This document shows, in pieces, positions 31,976-41,591 of a stretch of 64,000 nucleotides of DNA (position 1 is its first letter; each line of letters begins with the position of its first letter). Source of the stretch: JBEVJK01 sp963791325 (lineage in GTDB: Bacteria > Pseudomonadota > Alphaproteobacteria > Rhizobiales > Rhizobiaceae); the NCBI GenBank assembly GCA_963791325.1, contig CAWBRU010000023.1:248001-312000 (forward strand). Direction: 5' to 3'. The position numbers and the translations under genes are program-made. Under the pieces are notes generated by a model. That model was not told where the DNA came from, made no database searches, and saw only the letters and a list, made by a program, of their open reading frames with translations.

Positions 31976-32797
31976 CTAAGCCGCTTCGGCGGCCGGCTCC
32001 CGGCCTTCCGCAAGCGGCAGGCGGCTGACGTCCGCGCGGCGGGCGACGAGGTCGGCCCAACGGATGATCTCCAGCGTGCCGTCGTAGCCTTCGGCGACCG
32101 CGGTGCAGCTCTCGACCCAGTCGCCGGTGTTGACATAGTCGACGCTGCCGATCCGCTCGAGCGCCGCATGGTGGATATGGCCGCAGATGATGCCGTCGAC
32201 TTGGCTGCGGCGCGCTTCGTCGGCCACCACCTCCTGGAAGCGGCTGATGAAGCTTACCGCCCGCTTGACCCTGACCTTTGCCCAGGAAGAGAACGACCAG
32301 TAGGGCAGCCCGAGCAGCCGCCGCGAGCGGGCGATCAGCCGGTTGATGACGATAGCAAGGTCGTAGGCACGGTCGCCGAGATAGGCCAGCCAGCGTACCG
32401 TGTGGACGACCCCGTCGAACTGATCGCCATGGACGACGAGGAAGCGGCGGCCGTCGGCAGTCTCGTGTAGCGCCCGGTCGGCCACGACGATGCCGCCGAA
32501 ATGGGTGCCCTGGAAATCCCGCAGGAACTCGTCATGGTTGCCGGCGATGTAAACGATGCGGGTGCCCTTGCGCGCCTGCCGGAGCAGCTTTTGGACCACG
32601 TCATTGTGCGATTGCGGCCAGTGCCAGGCCCGCCGCAGCCGCCAGCCGTCGACGATGTCGCCGACCAGGTAGATGGTGTCCGCGTGATGGTGGCGAAGGA
32701 AGTCGATCAAAAGCTCTGCCTTGGCCGCCTTCGAGCCGAGGTGGAGGTCGGACAAGAACAGCGTGCGCAGGCGTCTGGGCGGCGGCGTTGCGGACAT
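31976..32797 (-). CDS. UDP-2,3-diacylglucosamine diphosphatase-like metallophosphoesterase (LpxH-like)
   Basis: A 273-residue calcineurin-like phosphoesterase. Metal motifs in order are SDLHLG, GDIVDGW, GNHDEF, HGDQFD and GHIHHA. This subgroup is annotated as LpxH-like, but several members act on other substrates, and rhizobia often use LpxI for the lipid A step. The specific role is therefore uncertain. ATG 32795-32797 gives the shortest start consistent with the family. Confidence 0.82.
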   Translation of the reverse strand: MSATPPPRRLRTLFLSDLHLGSKAAKAELLIDFLRHHHADTIYLVGDIVDGWRLRRAWHWPQSHNDVVQKLLRQARKGTRIVYIAGNHDEFLRDFQGTHFGGIVVADRALHETADGRRFLVVHGDQFDGVVHTVRWLAYLGDRAYDLAIVINRLIARSRRLLGLPYWSFSSWAKVRVKRAVSFISRFQEVVADEARRSQVDGIICGHIHHAALERIGSVDYVNTGDWVESCTAVAEGYDGTLEIIRWADLVARRADVSRLPLAEGREPAAEAA

Positions 32798-32932
32798 GCG
32801 GACCTTCCCGTTGCCGTTGAAGCCGCCGCCTTCATGCCGCGATTCCTGCAACAGCCGTATGACGAAGCAGGCGAGTTGCAGCGGCGCTGCCGGCGGCGCT
32901 AGGCTGTGGTGAAGGGAAGCGGAGGAAATGAC

Positions 32933-33697
32933 ATGGATCTCGGTCTTAGAGGCAAGCGGGCGATCGTTTGCGCCTCCAGCCGCGGCCTCGGCCGCGGCTG
33001 CGCGAGCGCGCTCGCCGAAGCCGGCTGCAGCCTGGTGCTCAACGGCCGCGACGCGGCGGCCCTCGCCGCTACCGCAGCAGAGCTGCGGGACCGCTTCGGC
33101 GTGGGGGTCGAGGCGGTCGCCGGCAACGTCGCCGATCCGGGGGTCCAGGCAGCGCTGCTGGCCGCCTGCCCCGAGCCGGACATCCTCGTCAACAACAATG
33201 GCGGCCCGCCGCGCCGCGAATTCCGGGATCTGACGCGGGCGATGATCGTCGACGGCGTCGTCAACAACATGGTGACGCCCATCGAGCTGGTGCAAAAGGT
33301 GATCGACGGCATGGCTGCACGCCGGTTCGGCCGCATCGTCAACATCACCTCGCTATCGGTCTACGTGCCGATCCCCGGGCTCGACGTGTCCTCCGGCGCC
33401 CGCGCCGGCCTGACCGCCTTTCTGGCTGGACTTGTGCGTCAGGTTGCGGCCGCCAACGTCACCATCAACAACCTGTTGCCGGGCAAGTTCGACACCGACC
33501 GGCTGCGGGACGCAGGCCCGCAAAACGTGCCGCCCGAGGAGCGCCGCGCCGCGCTCTCCGCCGACGTGCCGGCCAAGCGCCTCGGCACGCCGGAGGAATT
33601 CGGCCAGATCTGCGCCTTCCTGTGCTCGGTGCATGCCGGCTACATCACCGGCCGGAACATTCCCGTGGACGGCGGCAGCTATGTCAGCGCATTCTGA
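32933..33697 (+). CDS. SDR family oxidoreductase lacking the usual YxxxK motif
   Basis: A 254-residue SDR with a recognisable cofactor loop (CASSRGLGRG) and an NNNGG in place of NNAG. At the position of the catalytic Tyr-x-x-x-Lys it reads SSGARAGLTAF, so both residues are absent. The C-terminal ITGRNIPVDGGSYVSAF is typical. A known subgroup of FabG-like SDRs shares this change, so it may be a natural variant with altered chemistry. GGAGG precedes ATG 32933. It runs directly into the malic enzyme gene. Confidence 0.8.
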   Translation: MDLGLRGKRAIVCASSRGLGRGCASALAEAGCSLVLNGRDAAALAATAAELRDRFGVGVEAVAGNVADPGVQAALLAACPEPDILVNNNGGPPRREFRDLTRAMIVDGVVNNMVTPIELVQKVIDGMAARRFGRIVNITSLSVYVPIPGLDVSSGARAGLTAFLAGLVRQVAAANVTINNLLPGKFDTDRLRDAGPQNVPPEERRAALSADVPAKRLGTPEEFGQICAFLCSVHAGYITGRNIPVDGGSYVSAF

Positions 33698-33728
33698 GGA
33701 GGTTGCGCCAGCGGGAGGGAGAGCTGCC

Positions 33729-36059
33729 GTGGATGCCGAACCCGACAAGCCGGCGCGCCCCGATCTCGATGCGGCGGCGCTCCATTTCCACAAATATCCG
33801 ACCCCCGGCAAGCTGGAGATCCAGGCGACAAAGCCGCTCGGCAATCAGCGCGACCTGGCGCTCGCCTATTCGCCGGGCGTCGCCGCTCCCTGCCTGGCGA
33901 TCCGCGACGATCCGGCGAGCGCCTTCGACTACACGGTGCGCGGCAATCTGGTCGCGGTGATCTCCAACGGCACCGCGGTGCTCGGGCTTGGCGATATCGG
34001 GCCGCTGGCCGCCAAGCCGGTGATGGAGGGCAAGGCCGTCCTGTTCAAAAAGTTCGCCGGCATCGACGTCTTCGACATCGAGATCGACGCGCCGGAGATC
34101 GAGCGCATGGTCGAAACCGTCGCCGCGCTCGAGCCGACCTTCGGCGGCATCAATCTGGAAGACGTCAAGGCGCCGGAATGCTTCGAGGTCGAGGAGCGCC
34201 TCAAAGCGCGAATGAAGATTCCGGTCTTCCACGACGACCAGCACGGCACCGCGATCATCGTCGGCGCGGCCGTGGTCAACGGGCTGGAACTGGCCGGCAA
34301 GTCGATCGAGACGGTCAAGATCGTCACCTCCGGCGCCGGCGCGGCGGCGATCGCCTGCCTCAACCTTTTGGTCTCGCTCGGCGCCAGGCGGGACAATATC
34401 TGGGTCACGGACCGGCATGGCGTAGCCTATCGCGGCCGCGTCGAGGAAATGGATCGCTGGAAGGACCCCTATGTCAAGCCGACCGAGGCGCGCAGCTTGG
34501 CAGATGTGATCGGTGGCGCCGACGTGTTTCTCGGCCTGTCGGCGGCCGGCGTGCTGAAGCCCGAACTGCTCGCCGGAATGGCGGCAAAGCCGCTGATCCT
34601 GGCGCTCGCCAATCCGGTGCCGGAGATCATGCCTGAGCTGGCGCGCAAGGCCCGGCCGGATGCGATGATCTGCACGGGCCGATCCGATTTTCCCAATCAA
34701 GTCAACAACGTGCTTTGCTTTCCTTACATCTTTCGCGGCGCCCTGGATTGCGGCGCCACCGCCATCAATGAAGAGATGAAGATGGCTGCGGTGCGCGCCA
34801 TCGCAGCGCTGGCGCGCGAGGAGCCGTCGGACGTCGCGGCCCGCGCCTATTCCGGCGAGACACCGACCTTCGGACCCGACTATTTGATCCCTTCGCCGTT
34901 CGATCCGCGGCTGATCCTGAGGATTGCACCGGCCGTCGCCAAGGCCGCCTGCGACAGCGGCGTCGCCACCCGCCCGATCGGCGATTGGCCGGCCTATCTC
35001 GACCGCCTGTCGCGCTTCGTGTGGCGCTCCGGCCTGGTGATGAAGCCGGTGTTCTCCGCCGCCAAGGCAGCCAGCGCCAAGCGGGTGATCTATGCCGACG
35101 GCGAGGACGAGCGGGTGCTTCGGGCGACGCAGGCAGTGCTCGAAGAGGACACGGCCCGTCCGATCCTGATCGGCCGTCCGCAGGTGATCGATACCCGGCT
35201 CAAGCGCTATGGGCTGCGCATCAGACCGGGCACCGATTTCGAGCTGATCAACCCGGAGGACGATCCGCGCTACCGCGCCTATGTCGACCTTTTGATCGAG
35301 CTCGCCGGCCGCCGCGGCATCACCCCGGAGGCGGCCCGTACCTTGGTGCGCACCAACACCACGGTGATTGCCGCGCTGGCGGTCAAGCGCGGTGATGCCG
35401 ATGCCATGCTGTGCGGGCTGGAAGGGCGGTTCGAGCGCCATCTGCGCCACGTCCAGGTGATCATCGGTCCGCGCGACGGCGTCTACGACCGCGATCTCTC
35501 GACCCTGTCGATGCTGATCACCCAGCGCGGCATCGTGTTCTTCACCGACACCTATGTTTCCCTCGACCCGACGGCCGCCGAGATCGCCGAGATGACGGTG
35601 CTGGCGGCCGAGGCGATCCGCCGCTTCGGCATCGAGCCGAAAGCCGCGCTTCTGTCGCACTCCAATTTCGGCTCGCGCGATTCGCCAAGCGCGCTCAAGA
35701 TGCGCGATGCCGCCCAGATCCTGCGCCGGATTGCGCCGAAGCTGCAGACCGACGGCGAGATGCACGGCGATTCGGCTCTCTCGGAGGAGCTGCGGCAGCG
35801 CGTCTATCCGCGCTCGCTGATCAAGGGTGAGGCCAATCTGCTGGTCTTCCCCAATTTGGACTCGGCCAACATCACGCTCACCACGGTCAAGGAGATGACG
35901 GATGCGCTGCATGTCGGCCCGATCCTGCTCGGCGCCGCGCAGCCGGCCCACATCCTGACCCCTTCGGTGACCTCGCGCGGCGTCGTCAACATGACGGCGC
36001 TGGCCGTGGTCGAGGCGGCGCACCAGCTGACTGAGGCGAAGGACAAGGCGCCTGCCTAG
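33729..36059 (+). CDS. maeB: NADP-dependent malic enzyme with phosphotransacetylase-like domain
   Basis: A 776-residue two-domain enzyme converting malate to pyruvate, CO2 and NADPH. The malic enzyme domain (YSPGVAAPCLAIRDDP, GLGDIGPLAAKPVMEGKAV, FHDDQHGTA) occupies about 430 residues, and the C-terminal half is the phosphotransacetylase-like regulatory domain (IYADGEDERVLRA to LGAAQPAHILTPSVTSRGVVNMTALA). The GTG at 33729 has a GGGAGGGAGAG site. An upstream ATG at 33681 in frame would overlap the SDR gene and is the alternative. In rhizobia such enzymes supply pyruvate during growth on C4 acids. Confidence 0.92.
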   Translation: MDAEPDKPARPDLDAAALHFHKYPTPGKLEIQATKPLGNQRDLALAYSPGVAAPCLAIRDDPASAFDYTVRGNLVAVISNGTAVLGLGDIGPLAAKPVMEGKAVLFKKFAGIDVFDIEIDAPEIERMVETVAALEPTFGGINLEDVKAPECFEVEERLKARMKIPVFHDDQHGTAIIVGAAVVNGLELAGKSIETVKIVTSGAGAAAIACLNLLVSLGARRDNIWVTDRHGVAYRGRVEEMDRWKDPYVKPTEARSLADVIGGADVFLGLSAAGVLKPELLAGMAAKPLILALANPVPEIMPELARKARPDAMICTGRSDFPNQVNNVLCFPYIFRGALDCGATAINEEMKMAAVRAIAALAREEPSDVAARAYSGETPTFGPDYLIPSPFDPRLILRIAPAVAKAACDSGVATRPIGDWPAYLDRLSRFVWRSGLVMKPVFSAAKAASAKRVIYADGEDERVLRATQAVLEEDTARPILIGRPQVIDTRLKRYGLRIRPGTDFELINPEDDPRYRAYVDLLIELAGRRGITPEAARTLVRTNTTVIAALAVKRGDADAMLCGLEGRFERHLRHVQVIIGPRDGVYDRDLSTLSMLITQRGIVFFTDTYVSLDPTAAEIAEMTVLAAEAIRRFGIEPKAALLSHSNFGSRDSPSALKMRDAAQILRRIAPKLQTDGEMHGDSALSEELRQRVYPRSLIKGEANLLVFPNLDSANITLTTVKEMTDALHVGPILLGAAQPAHILTPSVTSRGVVNMTALAVVEAAHQLTEAKDKAPA

Positions 36060-36395
36060 ATGGGCAAAGCAGCTCTGCCGCTCGCCGCCGTGCTGGTGGC
36101 GGCCGCGTTGTCGGATGCAGCACCGGCCGCGCGGGCACAAGGACAGGACGCAGGCAGCATCGTGACGTTCAGCCTGCCGCAGGCGTCGGCTGGCCGCGAT
36201 TCCGTCGATCCCGCTTCCGGCGCGCCGTCCGGCAGCATCGTCACCTTTCCTGCCGGCGAGCCGACGCTCAGGACGCCGCCAACGGTGCTGCCGCCGCCCG
36301 GGCAGCGCAAGGTCAGGGTCGTCGGGCCAAAATTCCTTCCCGACCGACCAGCGGGAGCAGCTCGGCCAGCTCGGGACCCGACTCCAGCCCGGTAA
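36060..36395 (+). CDS. Small exported protein with RVVGPxFLPD-like motif
   Basis: A 111-residue protein starting immediately after the malic enzyme stop. An N-terminal signal peptide (MGKAALPLAAVLVAAALSDA) is followed by a Pro/Ala-rich body with a repeated GSIVTF, and RKVRVVGPKFLPD appears near the end. Similar short exported proteins carrying that motif occur in rhizobia without known function. Its last 83 bases overlap the 3' end of gltX on the opposite strand, so the extreme C-terminus is uncertain. Confidence 0.5.
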   Translation: MGKAALPLAAVLVAAALSDAAPAARAQGQDAGSIVTFSLPQASAGRDSVDPASGAPSGSIVTFPAGEPTLRTPPTVLPPPGQRKVRVVGPKFLPDRPAGAARPARDPTPAR

Positions 36396-37686
36396 GAGCA
36401 AGGCGCAGCGGCATGAACAGCGCCCTGCCCCTGCGGCCGCTCTCCTTCTTGAGGACGTCCGTCCAGCTCTTCCAGGTCGCCTGATCCCAAGGCTCGGCCG
36501 GCAGCAGGTCGAAGGCGTGGCGGACGAAGTCGGCGTCCTCGCCGGCAAGCGCCGGGTGCGCCGTGGGACCTTCGTGGACGATCCGCCACCAGTCTCTCGC
36601 GTGGGCCAGCGTGCCGAGGTTGCCGCGCACCGCCAGCCAGAACGGTTCGGCGCGGGGGCCGTCGATATCGAGCGCCAAGAGCCGGCCCTGCACCTCGGCG
36701 AACGGCATGCCGTGTATCAGCTCCCGGTTGAGCACAAGGAGCTCGGCCGGATCGAACTTGGACGCGGATTTCGACGTGGCGGCAAGATCGAACTTTTCGG
36801 CGAGCTCGGCCATCGAGCGGCAGGCGGCCACGCTCTCGGAGCTGCCGATCAGCACGGCGAGCGAGGCCACCGCCATCGCCTCGATGCCGCTGTCCCGCAA
36901 GCTGGCGATCGACAGCGCGCCACTGCGCTTCGACAGCCCCTCGCCGCTGGTCGTCGTCAGCAGATTGTGATGCCCGAAGCCCGGCGGCTCTGCCCCCAGC
37001 GCTTTCATCAGCGCGATCTGGACCCCGGTGTTGGTGACATGGTCGTCGCCGCGGATCACATGGCTGACGGCGAGCTCGATATCGTCGACGACCGAGGGAA
37101 GCGTGTAGAGATAACTGCCGTCCTCGCGCACCAGGACCGGGTCGGAAAGCGAGGCAAGGTCGACGGTCTCGGGCCCCCGCACCAGGTCGTTCCAGGCGAC
37201 CTCGGTGCGTTCGGGAGCGAATGGGTCGCTGCGGAAATTGGGCAGCAGAAAGCGCCAGTAGGGCTGCCGGCCCGCGGCTTCGAGGGCAGCGCGCTCGGCG
37301 GCCGACAGCTTGAGCGCATCGCGGCCGTAGATGGGCGGCAGCTTGCGCGATTTCAGCACCTTGCGCTTGAGCTCGAGTTCCTCCTCGCACTCATAGCAGG
37401 GATAGAGCACGCCGGCCGCCTGCAGCCGGGCGACCGCCGCATCGTAGTGGGCCAGTCGCCGCGACTGGTATTCGACGGCGTCGGGAAATATGCCCAGCCA
37501 ATGCAGGTCGTAGAGGATCGCGTCGGCATATTCCTGGCGCGAGCGCTGCCGGTCGGTGTCGTCGAAACGCTGGATGAAGCGGCCCCGGTGCTTGCGGGCG
37601 AACAGCCAGTTGAACAGCGCGGTGCGGGCGTTGCCGATGTGGATATTGCCGCTCGGCGACGGGGCAAAGCGTACGGTAGCCGTCAT
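36313..37686 (-). CDS. gltX: Glutamate--tRNA ligase
   Basis: A 457-residue class I synthetase. The HIGH motif appears as NIHIGNART near residues 14-22 and the KMSKS equivalent is GEGLSKRSGA. Length and motif variants match the GluRS2-type copy seen in alphaproteobacteria that lack a glutamine synthetase for tRNA. ATG 37686 gives MTATVRFAPSPSGN. No partner amidotransferase gene is nearby. Whether a second gltX exists elsewhere cannot be seen here. Confidence 0.92.
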   Translation of the reverse strand: MTATVRFAPSPSGNIHIGNARTALFNWLFARKHRGRFIQRFDDTDRQRSRQEYADAILYDLHWLGIFPDAVEYQSRRLAHYDAAVARLQAAGVLYPCYECEEELELKRKVLKSRKLPPIYGRDALKLSAAERAALEAAGRQPYWRFLLPNFRSDPFAPERTEVAWNDLVRGPETVDLASLSDPVLVREDGSYLYTLPSVVDDIELAVSHVIRGDDHVTNTGVQIALMKALGAEPPGFGHHNLLTTTSGEGLSKRSGALSIASLRDSGIEAMAVASLAVLIGSSESVAACRSMAELAEKFDLAATSKSASKFDPAELLVLNRELIHGMPFAEVQGRLLALDIDGPRAEPFWLAVRGNLGTLAHARDWWRIVHEGPTAHPALAGEDADFVRHAFDLLPAEPWDQATWKSWTDVLKKESGRRGRALFMPLRLALTGLESGPELAELLPLVGREGILARRP

Positions 37687-37953
37687 GGCCGGCGGCCTAG
37701 CCGATCGGCCGGGCAATGGCAAGGAGGCGCCAAGATCACGGCGCCTCGACGAGCGGCAATCGACGCGCGGCCGCGGTTGGGGTCATCGACTTTGGCCAGC
37801 ATCACCGCTCCCGCCGGGCTGAGAGCACCAAAAATCGGCCGCTTTGCCCGAGCTCAGCAGCAACGCGCGCGGGCCTAGCGCAAGTCCGGCCGGAGCGGAA
37901 TCGGTTTTTCCGTTAGGAACTCCGGCGAAAACAATGGCTTAGAGCAGTCCGGC

Positions 37954-39978
37954 TCAGTTGACGATGTCGGGGGCAGTTGCGGCCTCGGCATTGCCTTGCG
38001 CGTCCGCGTCTTTGGCGGCGGCGGGAACCCCGGGCGTGGAGGCGGAGACCACGGCCGCCGCATCCGGCTGCCGCACCTGTTCGGTCCTTTCCAGTGCCAT
38101 CGTCAGATGGCCGTCGCGGTCATAGACGTCGTCGAAATACTCGACATTGCCGTCCGGATCCGGCCAGGCGGTGAAATAGGCGACATAGACCGGGATCTTC
38201 TGCGGTACCTGTTCCGAGGAATGGCCCTCTTTCAGCTTCTTGGCCACATGTTCGACATCGGTGCCGAGCACCGCCGCCGCCATGTCGCGCGGCTGCTGCA
38301 GGCGGATGCAGCCATGGCTGAAGGCGCGCATGGGCTTGTTGAAGAGCTCCTTCTGCGGCGTGTCGTGCATGTAGATCGCATGCTTGTTGGGAAACAGGAT
38401 CTTGAGCTCGCCGAGCGCGTTGGCCTCGCTCGGCTCCTGGCGCACGTTGAACGGCACCTTGGCCCCGTACCGTCCCCAGTTGATCGCCGAAGACGGTATC
38501 CGCCGGCCCTTGGCATCGGTCACCTCGTAGCCGGCACGGTCGAGGTAGCCTGGGTCGCGCCTCAGCCTCGGCAGCATCTCGTTGACGATGATCGATTGCG
38601 GCACGCCCCAATAGGGATTGTAGTCGACCTGCTCGATCTCGTCGTAGAAGAAGCTGGTCTGGTTGGTCGGCTTGCCGATGATAGCGCGCATGTTGAGCCG
38701 CTCGGTGCCGTCCCGGAAATAGGCGGCCGTGAACGCCGGCTGGTTGACGAACACCCGGGTCTGGCCGAGATCGCTGGGCAGCCAGCGCAGCTCTTCGAGC
38801 GCGAGCTTGATCTTGTCGATGCGCTGGGCCGAAGTCTCGCCGGCGAAGGCAGCGACGGTCTTCGGTCCGATCACGCCGTCGGCCTTCAGGCCGACCTTTT
38901 CCTGGGCCGCCTTGATCACCGGCACGAGATCCGGAGCATATTCGACCGATGTGGCGAGCCGGGTCAGCGCCTCGCGATGCGGCGAACTGTCGGGAGCACC
39001 CAGCGTGCGCCCCACCAAGGTGAGCAGTTTCGGCAATTCCGCACTCTGTTCACCCGGGCGCAGCATGAGCTGCGGATCGACGGTCACCTCGTCTGCGGCA
39101 CTTGCCTGCAGCGCTTCGAGCTCGACGCGCAATGCCTGGTATTCCGGGCCCTTCGGATGCAGATCGGCCAGCACGGCTGCTGCGTCATTGCTGGCAGCGA
39201 GCTGTTTCAACAGCGCGGCGAGGTCGAGCGGTTTGGCCGGGAAGTCATAATAGCCGGAGATGCGGTTCGGATCGACCCGGCCCTGATGCGCATCCCGCGC
39301 ATAGCGCAACACCCGCGCCGAAAGCGTCATCTCGAACCGGGCCAGCACCGCCAGCCGTTCGGCCGTGTTGTCGAGCTGGAATGCGGCCGGCGGCACCACG
39401 ACCTGATAATCGGCCGGATCCAGCCCGTAGCCGGCGGCCTCTCCGAGCAGTCGCATCGCAGCCTGGGCACGGCCATTGGCCGAGAAACCCGAGACCCAGA
39501 TGAAATCGGGATTGGCGCTGTAATAGGCAACCAACGCCTTGGCGATGTCCGGCTCGGCCGTGAGCTCGAACGCCTTCAGTCCGGCAAGGGTGTCGCGCAG
39601 GTTGGCGGCCGTCAGCCGCAGCTCGAACGGCGCCGGCGAAACCGCCGCCGCGAGCGCCGCGAAATCGACCTTGGCCAGCGGATCTGCCTTGTAGGTGTAA
39701 TAGGAAGGGGAATCGATGGTCGGGCGCGAGGCGCCGCCGTCGCGTGCCACGGCGCCCCTCGGCACGCGATTGCGCGCCGCATCCTGGTTGCGCCGCCCGT
39801 TCGGACTGACCTGGCGATTGCCGGGGCGGCCATAGCCTTCGGGATAGATGGGACGGTATTGCGGAACGCCGAACAGCCGCTCGAAGAAGCCCTGCGCCTG
39901 CACCGCCGGTGCTGTCGCAGCGAGCCAGAGAGCCGCAGCCGCCGTCGCCAGCCCCGCCCGTTTGATGGAATACGCCAT
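37954..39978 (-). CDS. L,D-transpeptidase (YcbB/LdtD-like)
   Basis: A 674-residue periplasmic cell-wall enzyme that forms 3-3 crosslinks in peptidoglycan. A signal peptide (AGLATAAAALWLAATAPAVQA) is followed by a putative peptidoglycan-binding domain (QEKVGLKADGVIGPKTVAAFAG) and the YkuD catalytic domain with SHGCIRLQQP, whose cysteine is the nucleophile. The C-terminal tail is Ala-rich. ATG 39978 has no obvious strong ribosome site, but the signal peptide fixes the start within a few codons. Confidence 0.92.
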   Translation of the reverse strand: MAYSIKRAGLATAAAALWLAATAPAVQAQGFFERLFGVPQYRPIYPEGYGRPGNRQVSPNGRRNQDAARNRVPRGAVARDGGASRPTIDSPSYYTYKADPLAKVDFAALAAAVSPAPFELRLTAANLRDTLAGLKAFELTAEPDIAKALVAYYSANPDFIWVSGFSANGRAQAAMRLLGEAAGYGLDPADYQVVVPPAAFQLDNTAERLAVLARFEMTLSARVLRYARDAHQGRVDPNRISGYYDFPAKPLDLAALLKQLAASNDAAAVLADLHPKGPEYQALRVELEALQASAADEVTVDPQLMLRPGEQSAELPKLLTLVGRTLGAPDSSPHREALTRLATSVEYAPDLVPVIKAAQEKVGLKADGVIGPKTVAAFAGETSAQRIDKIKLALEELRWLPSDLGQTRVFVNQPAFTAAYFRDGTERLNMRAIIGKPTNQTSFFYDEIEQVDYNPYWGVPQSIIVNEMLPRLRRDPGYLDRAGYEVTDAKGRRIPSSAINWGRYGAKVPFNVRQEPSEANALGELKILFPNKHAIYMHDTPQKELFNKPMRAFSHGCIRLQQPRDMAAAVLGTDVEHVAKKLKEGHSSEQVPQKIPVYVAYFTAWPDPDGNVEYFDDVYDRDGHLTMALERTEQVRQPDAAAVVSASTPGVPAAAKDADAQGNAEAATAPDIVN

Positions 39979-40175
39979 GCGCGAACTCACCGACCTGCCG
40001 GGCCGGCCTCCCTCTTCTCGCCCGACCATCAGATCGGCGCACAGTCCCGACAGCTGCCCCGTCGCCGAACCGGCGCCGGCTGGCCGGCACTATAGTAGTT
40101 CAGACAGCGTTCGTTAAGCCGCGATAAATTTTCAGAAATTCGGCTTCGTCACAATCTGGTGATCAGCCGATTGGC

Positions 40176-40460
40176 TCATCGGCCGGTGCGATCCCCGTCG
40201 GGATCATAGTCGCGGTCGCGCTCGCGCGGCGGCTTCCGGCCGCCATTGCGCTCGGCAGGTTCGTTGGCGCGGAAGCCACCTTGCTTCTCGGCGGCCGGGG
40301 CCGCCGGCGCATCCTTGGCATCGGCGTCGCGGTCCGCCGTCGAGCCCGGATCGGGCGCGCCTTTGGCCCGTGCTTCGCGCGGCGTCCTCCCGGTCGAGCC
40401 GGCGATCGTCCGGCGATCGGTGTCGAGCTTCTCAACCCGACGCTTGTCCTTGCCGTCCAT
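40176..40460 (-). CDS. Hypothetical hydrophilic protein
   Basis: A 94-residue, highly charged protein rich in Arg, Asp and Ala with no hydrophobic core, predicted disordered. AGGAGA is 9-14 bases upstream of ATG 40460. I recognise no family. Composition differs from random overprinting and the ribosome site is plausible. Confidence 0.45.
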   Translation of the reverse strand: MDGKDKRRVEKLDTDRRTIAGSTGRTPREARAKGAPDPGSTADRDADAKDAPAAPAAEKQGGFRANEPAERNGGRKPPRERDRDYDPDGDRTGR

Positions 40461-40562
40461 GGCGCATGTCTCCTGCTTGTCTTCTCGCCTGGCCTAAGCA
40501 AACGTAGGGGTGCGCCGTTCGTTGCAGGGCGGCGTCAGATCTGTTCGGTGCGGAGTCCGCCG

Positions 40563-40952
40563 ATGAAAAAGGGATACAAGGCCTTGCTTGCCGAGGCCGA
40601 AGCCGAAATCGAGGCGCTGACGCCGGCCAAGGCGGCCCAACTCATCGGCCGGGAGGACATCGTCTTCGTCGACATCCGTGAGCCCGCAGAGCTGGCGCGG
40701 GAAGGCGCGATCCCCGGCGCACAGTCCATGCCCCGGGGTGTGCTCGAATTCTGGATCGATCCGGAGAGCCCCTATCACAAGCCGATCTTCGCCTCCGGCA
40801 AGACCTTCGTGTTCTTCTGCGCCGCCGGCTGGCGCTCGGCTCTGGCGACCAAGATGGCGCAGGACATGGGGCTTGCCCCGGTCAAGCACATTGCCGGCGG
40901 GTTCACGGCCTGGCAGGCGGCGGGGCTGCCGACACTGCCGCCGAAGCGCTGA
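40563..40952 (+). CDS. Rhodanese-like domain protein
   Basis: A 129-residue single rhodanese domain. The catalytic cysteine is near residue 86 in VFFCAAGWRSALA, and the preceding EDIVFVDIREPAEL and GAIPGAQSMPRG segments are characteristic. Such proteins transfer sulfane sulfur or serve as sulfur carriers in the cytoplasm. It stands alone. Confidence 0.88.
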   Translation: MKKGYKALLAEAEAEIEALTPAKAAQLIGREDIVFVDIREPAELAREGAIPGAQSMPRGVLEFWIDPESPYHKPIFASGKTFVFFCAAGWRSALATKMAQDMGLAPVKHIAGGFTAWQAAGLPTLPPKR

Positions 40953-40979
40953 CGCCGCGGCCAGGCCGCACGGCGCCAA

Positions 40980-41591
40980 CTACCAGAGGCTCGCTTTGGC
41001 CCGTGCCGGCCATGTCCGATCGTAGCTGTCGGCATCGATGCTGTCGCGGCTTGCGGCGGCCAGGATCCGACCTGGCGTCGGCAGGCTTTTCGGATCGACG
41101 TGGCGGGCCGGATTCCACAGGTCCGACCGGTGGATGGCGCGGGCGCATTGAAAGTACACCGTGTCCACGGCTATCACCGTCACCGACCGGGGCGGCTGGC
41201 CGTCGACGGCGAACGAGGCACAGAGGCCGGCATCGGCCGAGATCTTGGCACGCCCGTTGACGCGCAGCGTCGTTCCCGAACCCGGCACCAGGAACAGAAG
41301 TCCGACGCGGGGGTCGCGAATGATGTTTTTCAGCGAATTGGTGCGGTTGTTGCCGCGCCGGTCGGGCATCATCAGCGTCCGCTCGTCGACGATCCGGATG
41401 AACCCGGGCTGATCGCCGCGCGGTGAGCAGTCCAGGCCTTCCGGCCCGGCGGTGGCCAGCGCCACGAACGGCGATGCGGCGATGAAGGCCGCATATTCCG
41501 GAATAATGCGATCGAGCTCTTTGACGATCGAAGCCTCTCCCGGTTCCCCATAAAGCGCTTCGAGCGCCTCGACCGATGCGATCCTCGTCAT
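40980..41591 (-). CDS. Pyridoxamine 5'-phosphate oxidase family protein
   Basis: A 203-residue FMN-binding split-barrel protein of the MSMEG_1061-like group: FVALATAGPEGLDCSPRGD, then TLMMPDRRGNNRTNSLKNII and VGLLFLVPGSGTTLRVNGRA. Proteins of this group bind flavin or F420 and their reaction is generally unknown. Its ATG overlaps the stop of the DUF971 gene (shared ATGA), so the two are coupled. Confidence 0.85.
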   Translation of the reverse strand: MTRIASVEALEALYGEPGEASIVKELDRIIPEYAAFIAASPFVALATAGPEGLDCSPRGDQPGFIRIVDERTLMMPDRRGNNRTNSLKNIIRDPRVGLLFLVPGSGTTLRVNGRAKISADAGLCASFAVDGQPPRSVTVIAVDTVYFQCARAIHRSDLWNPARHVDPKSLPTPGRILAAASRDSIDADSYDRTWPARAKASLW

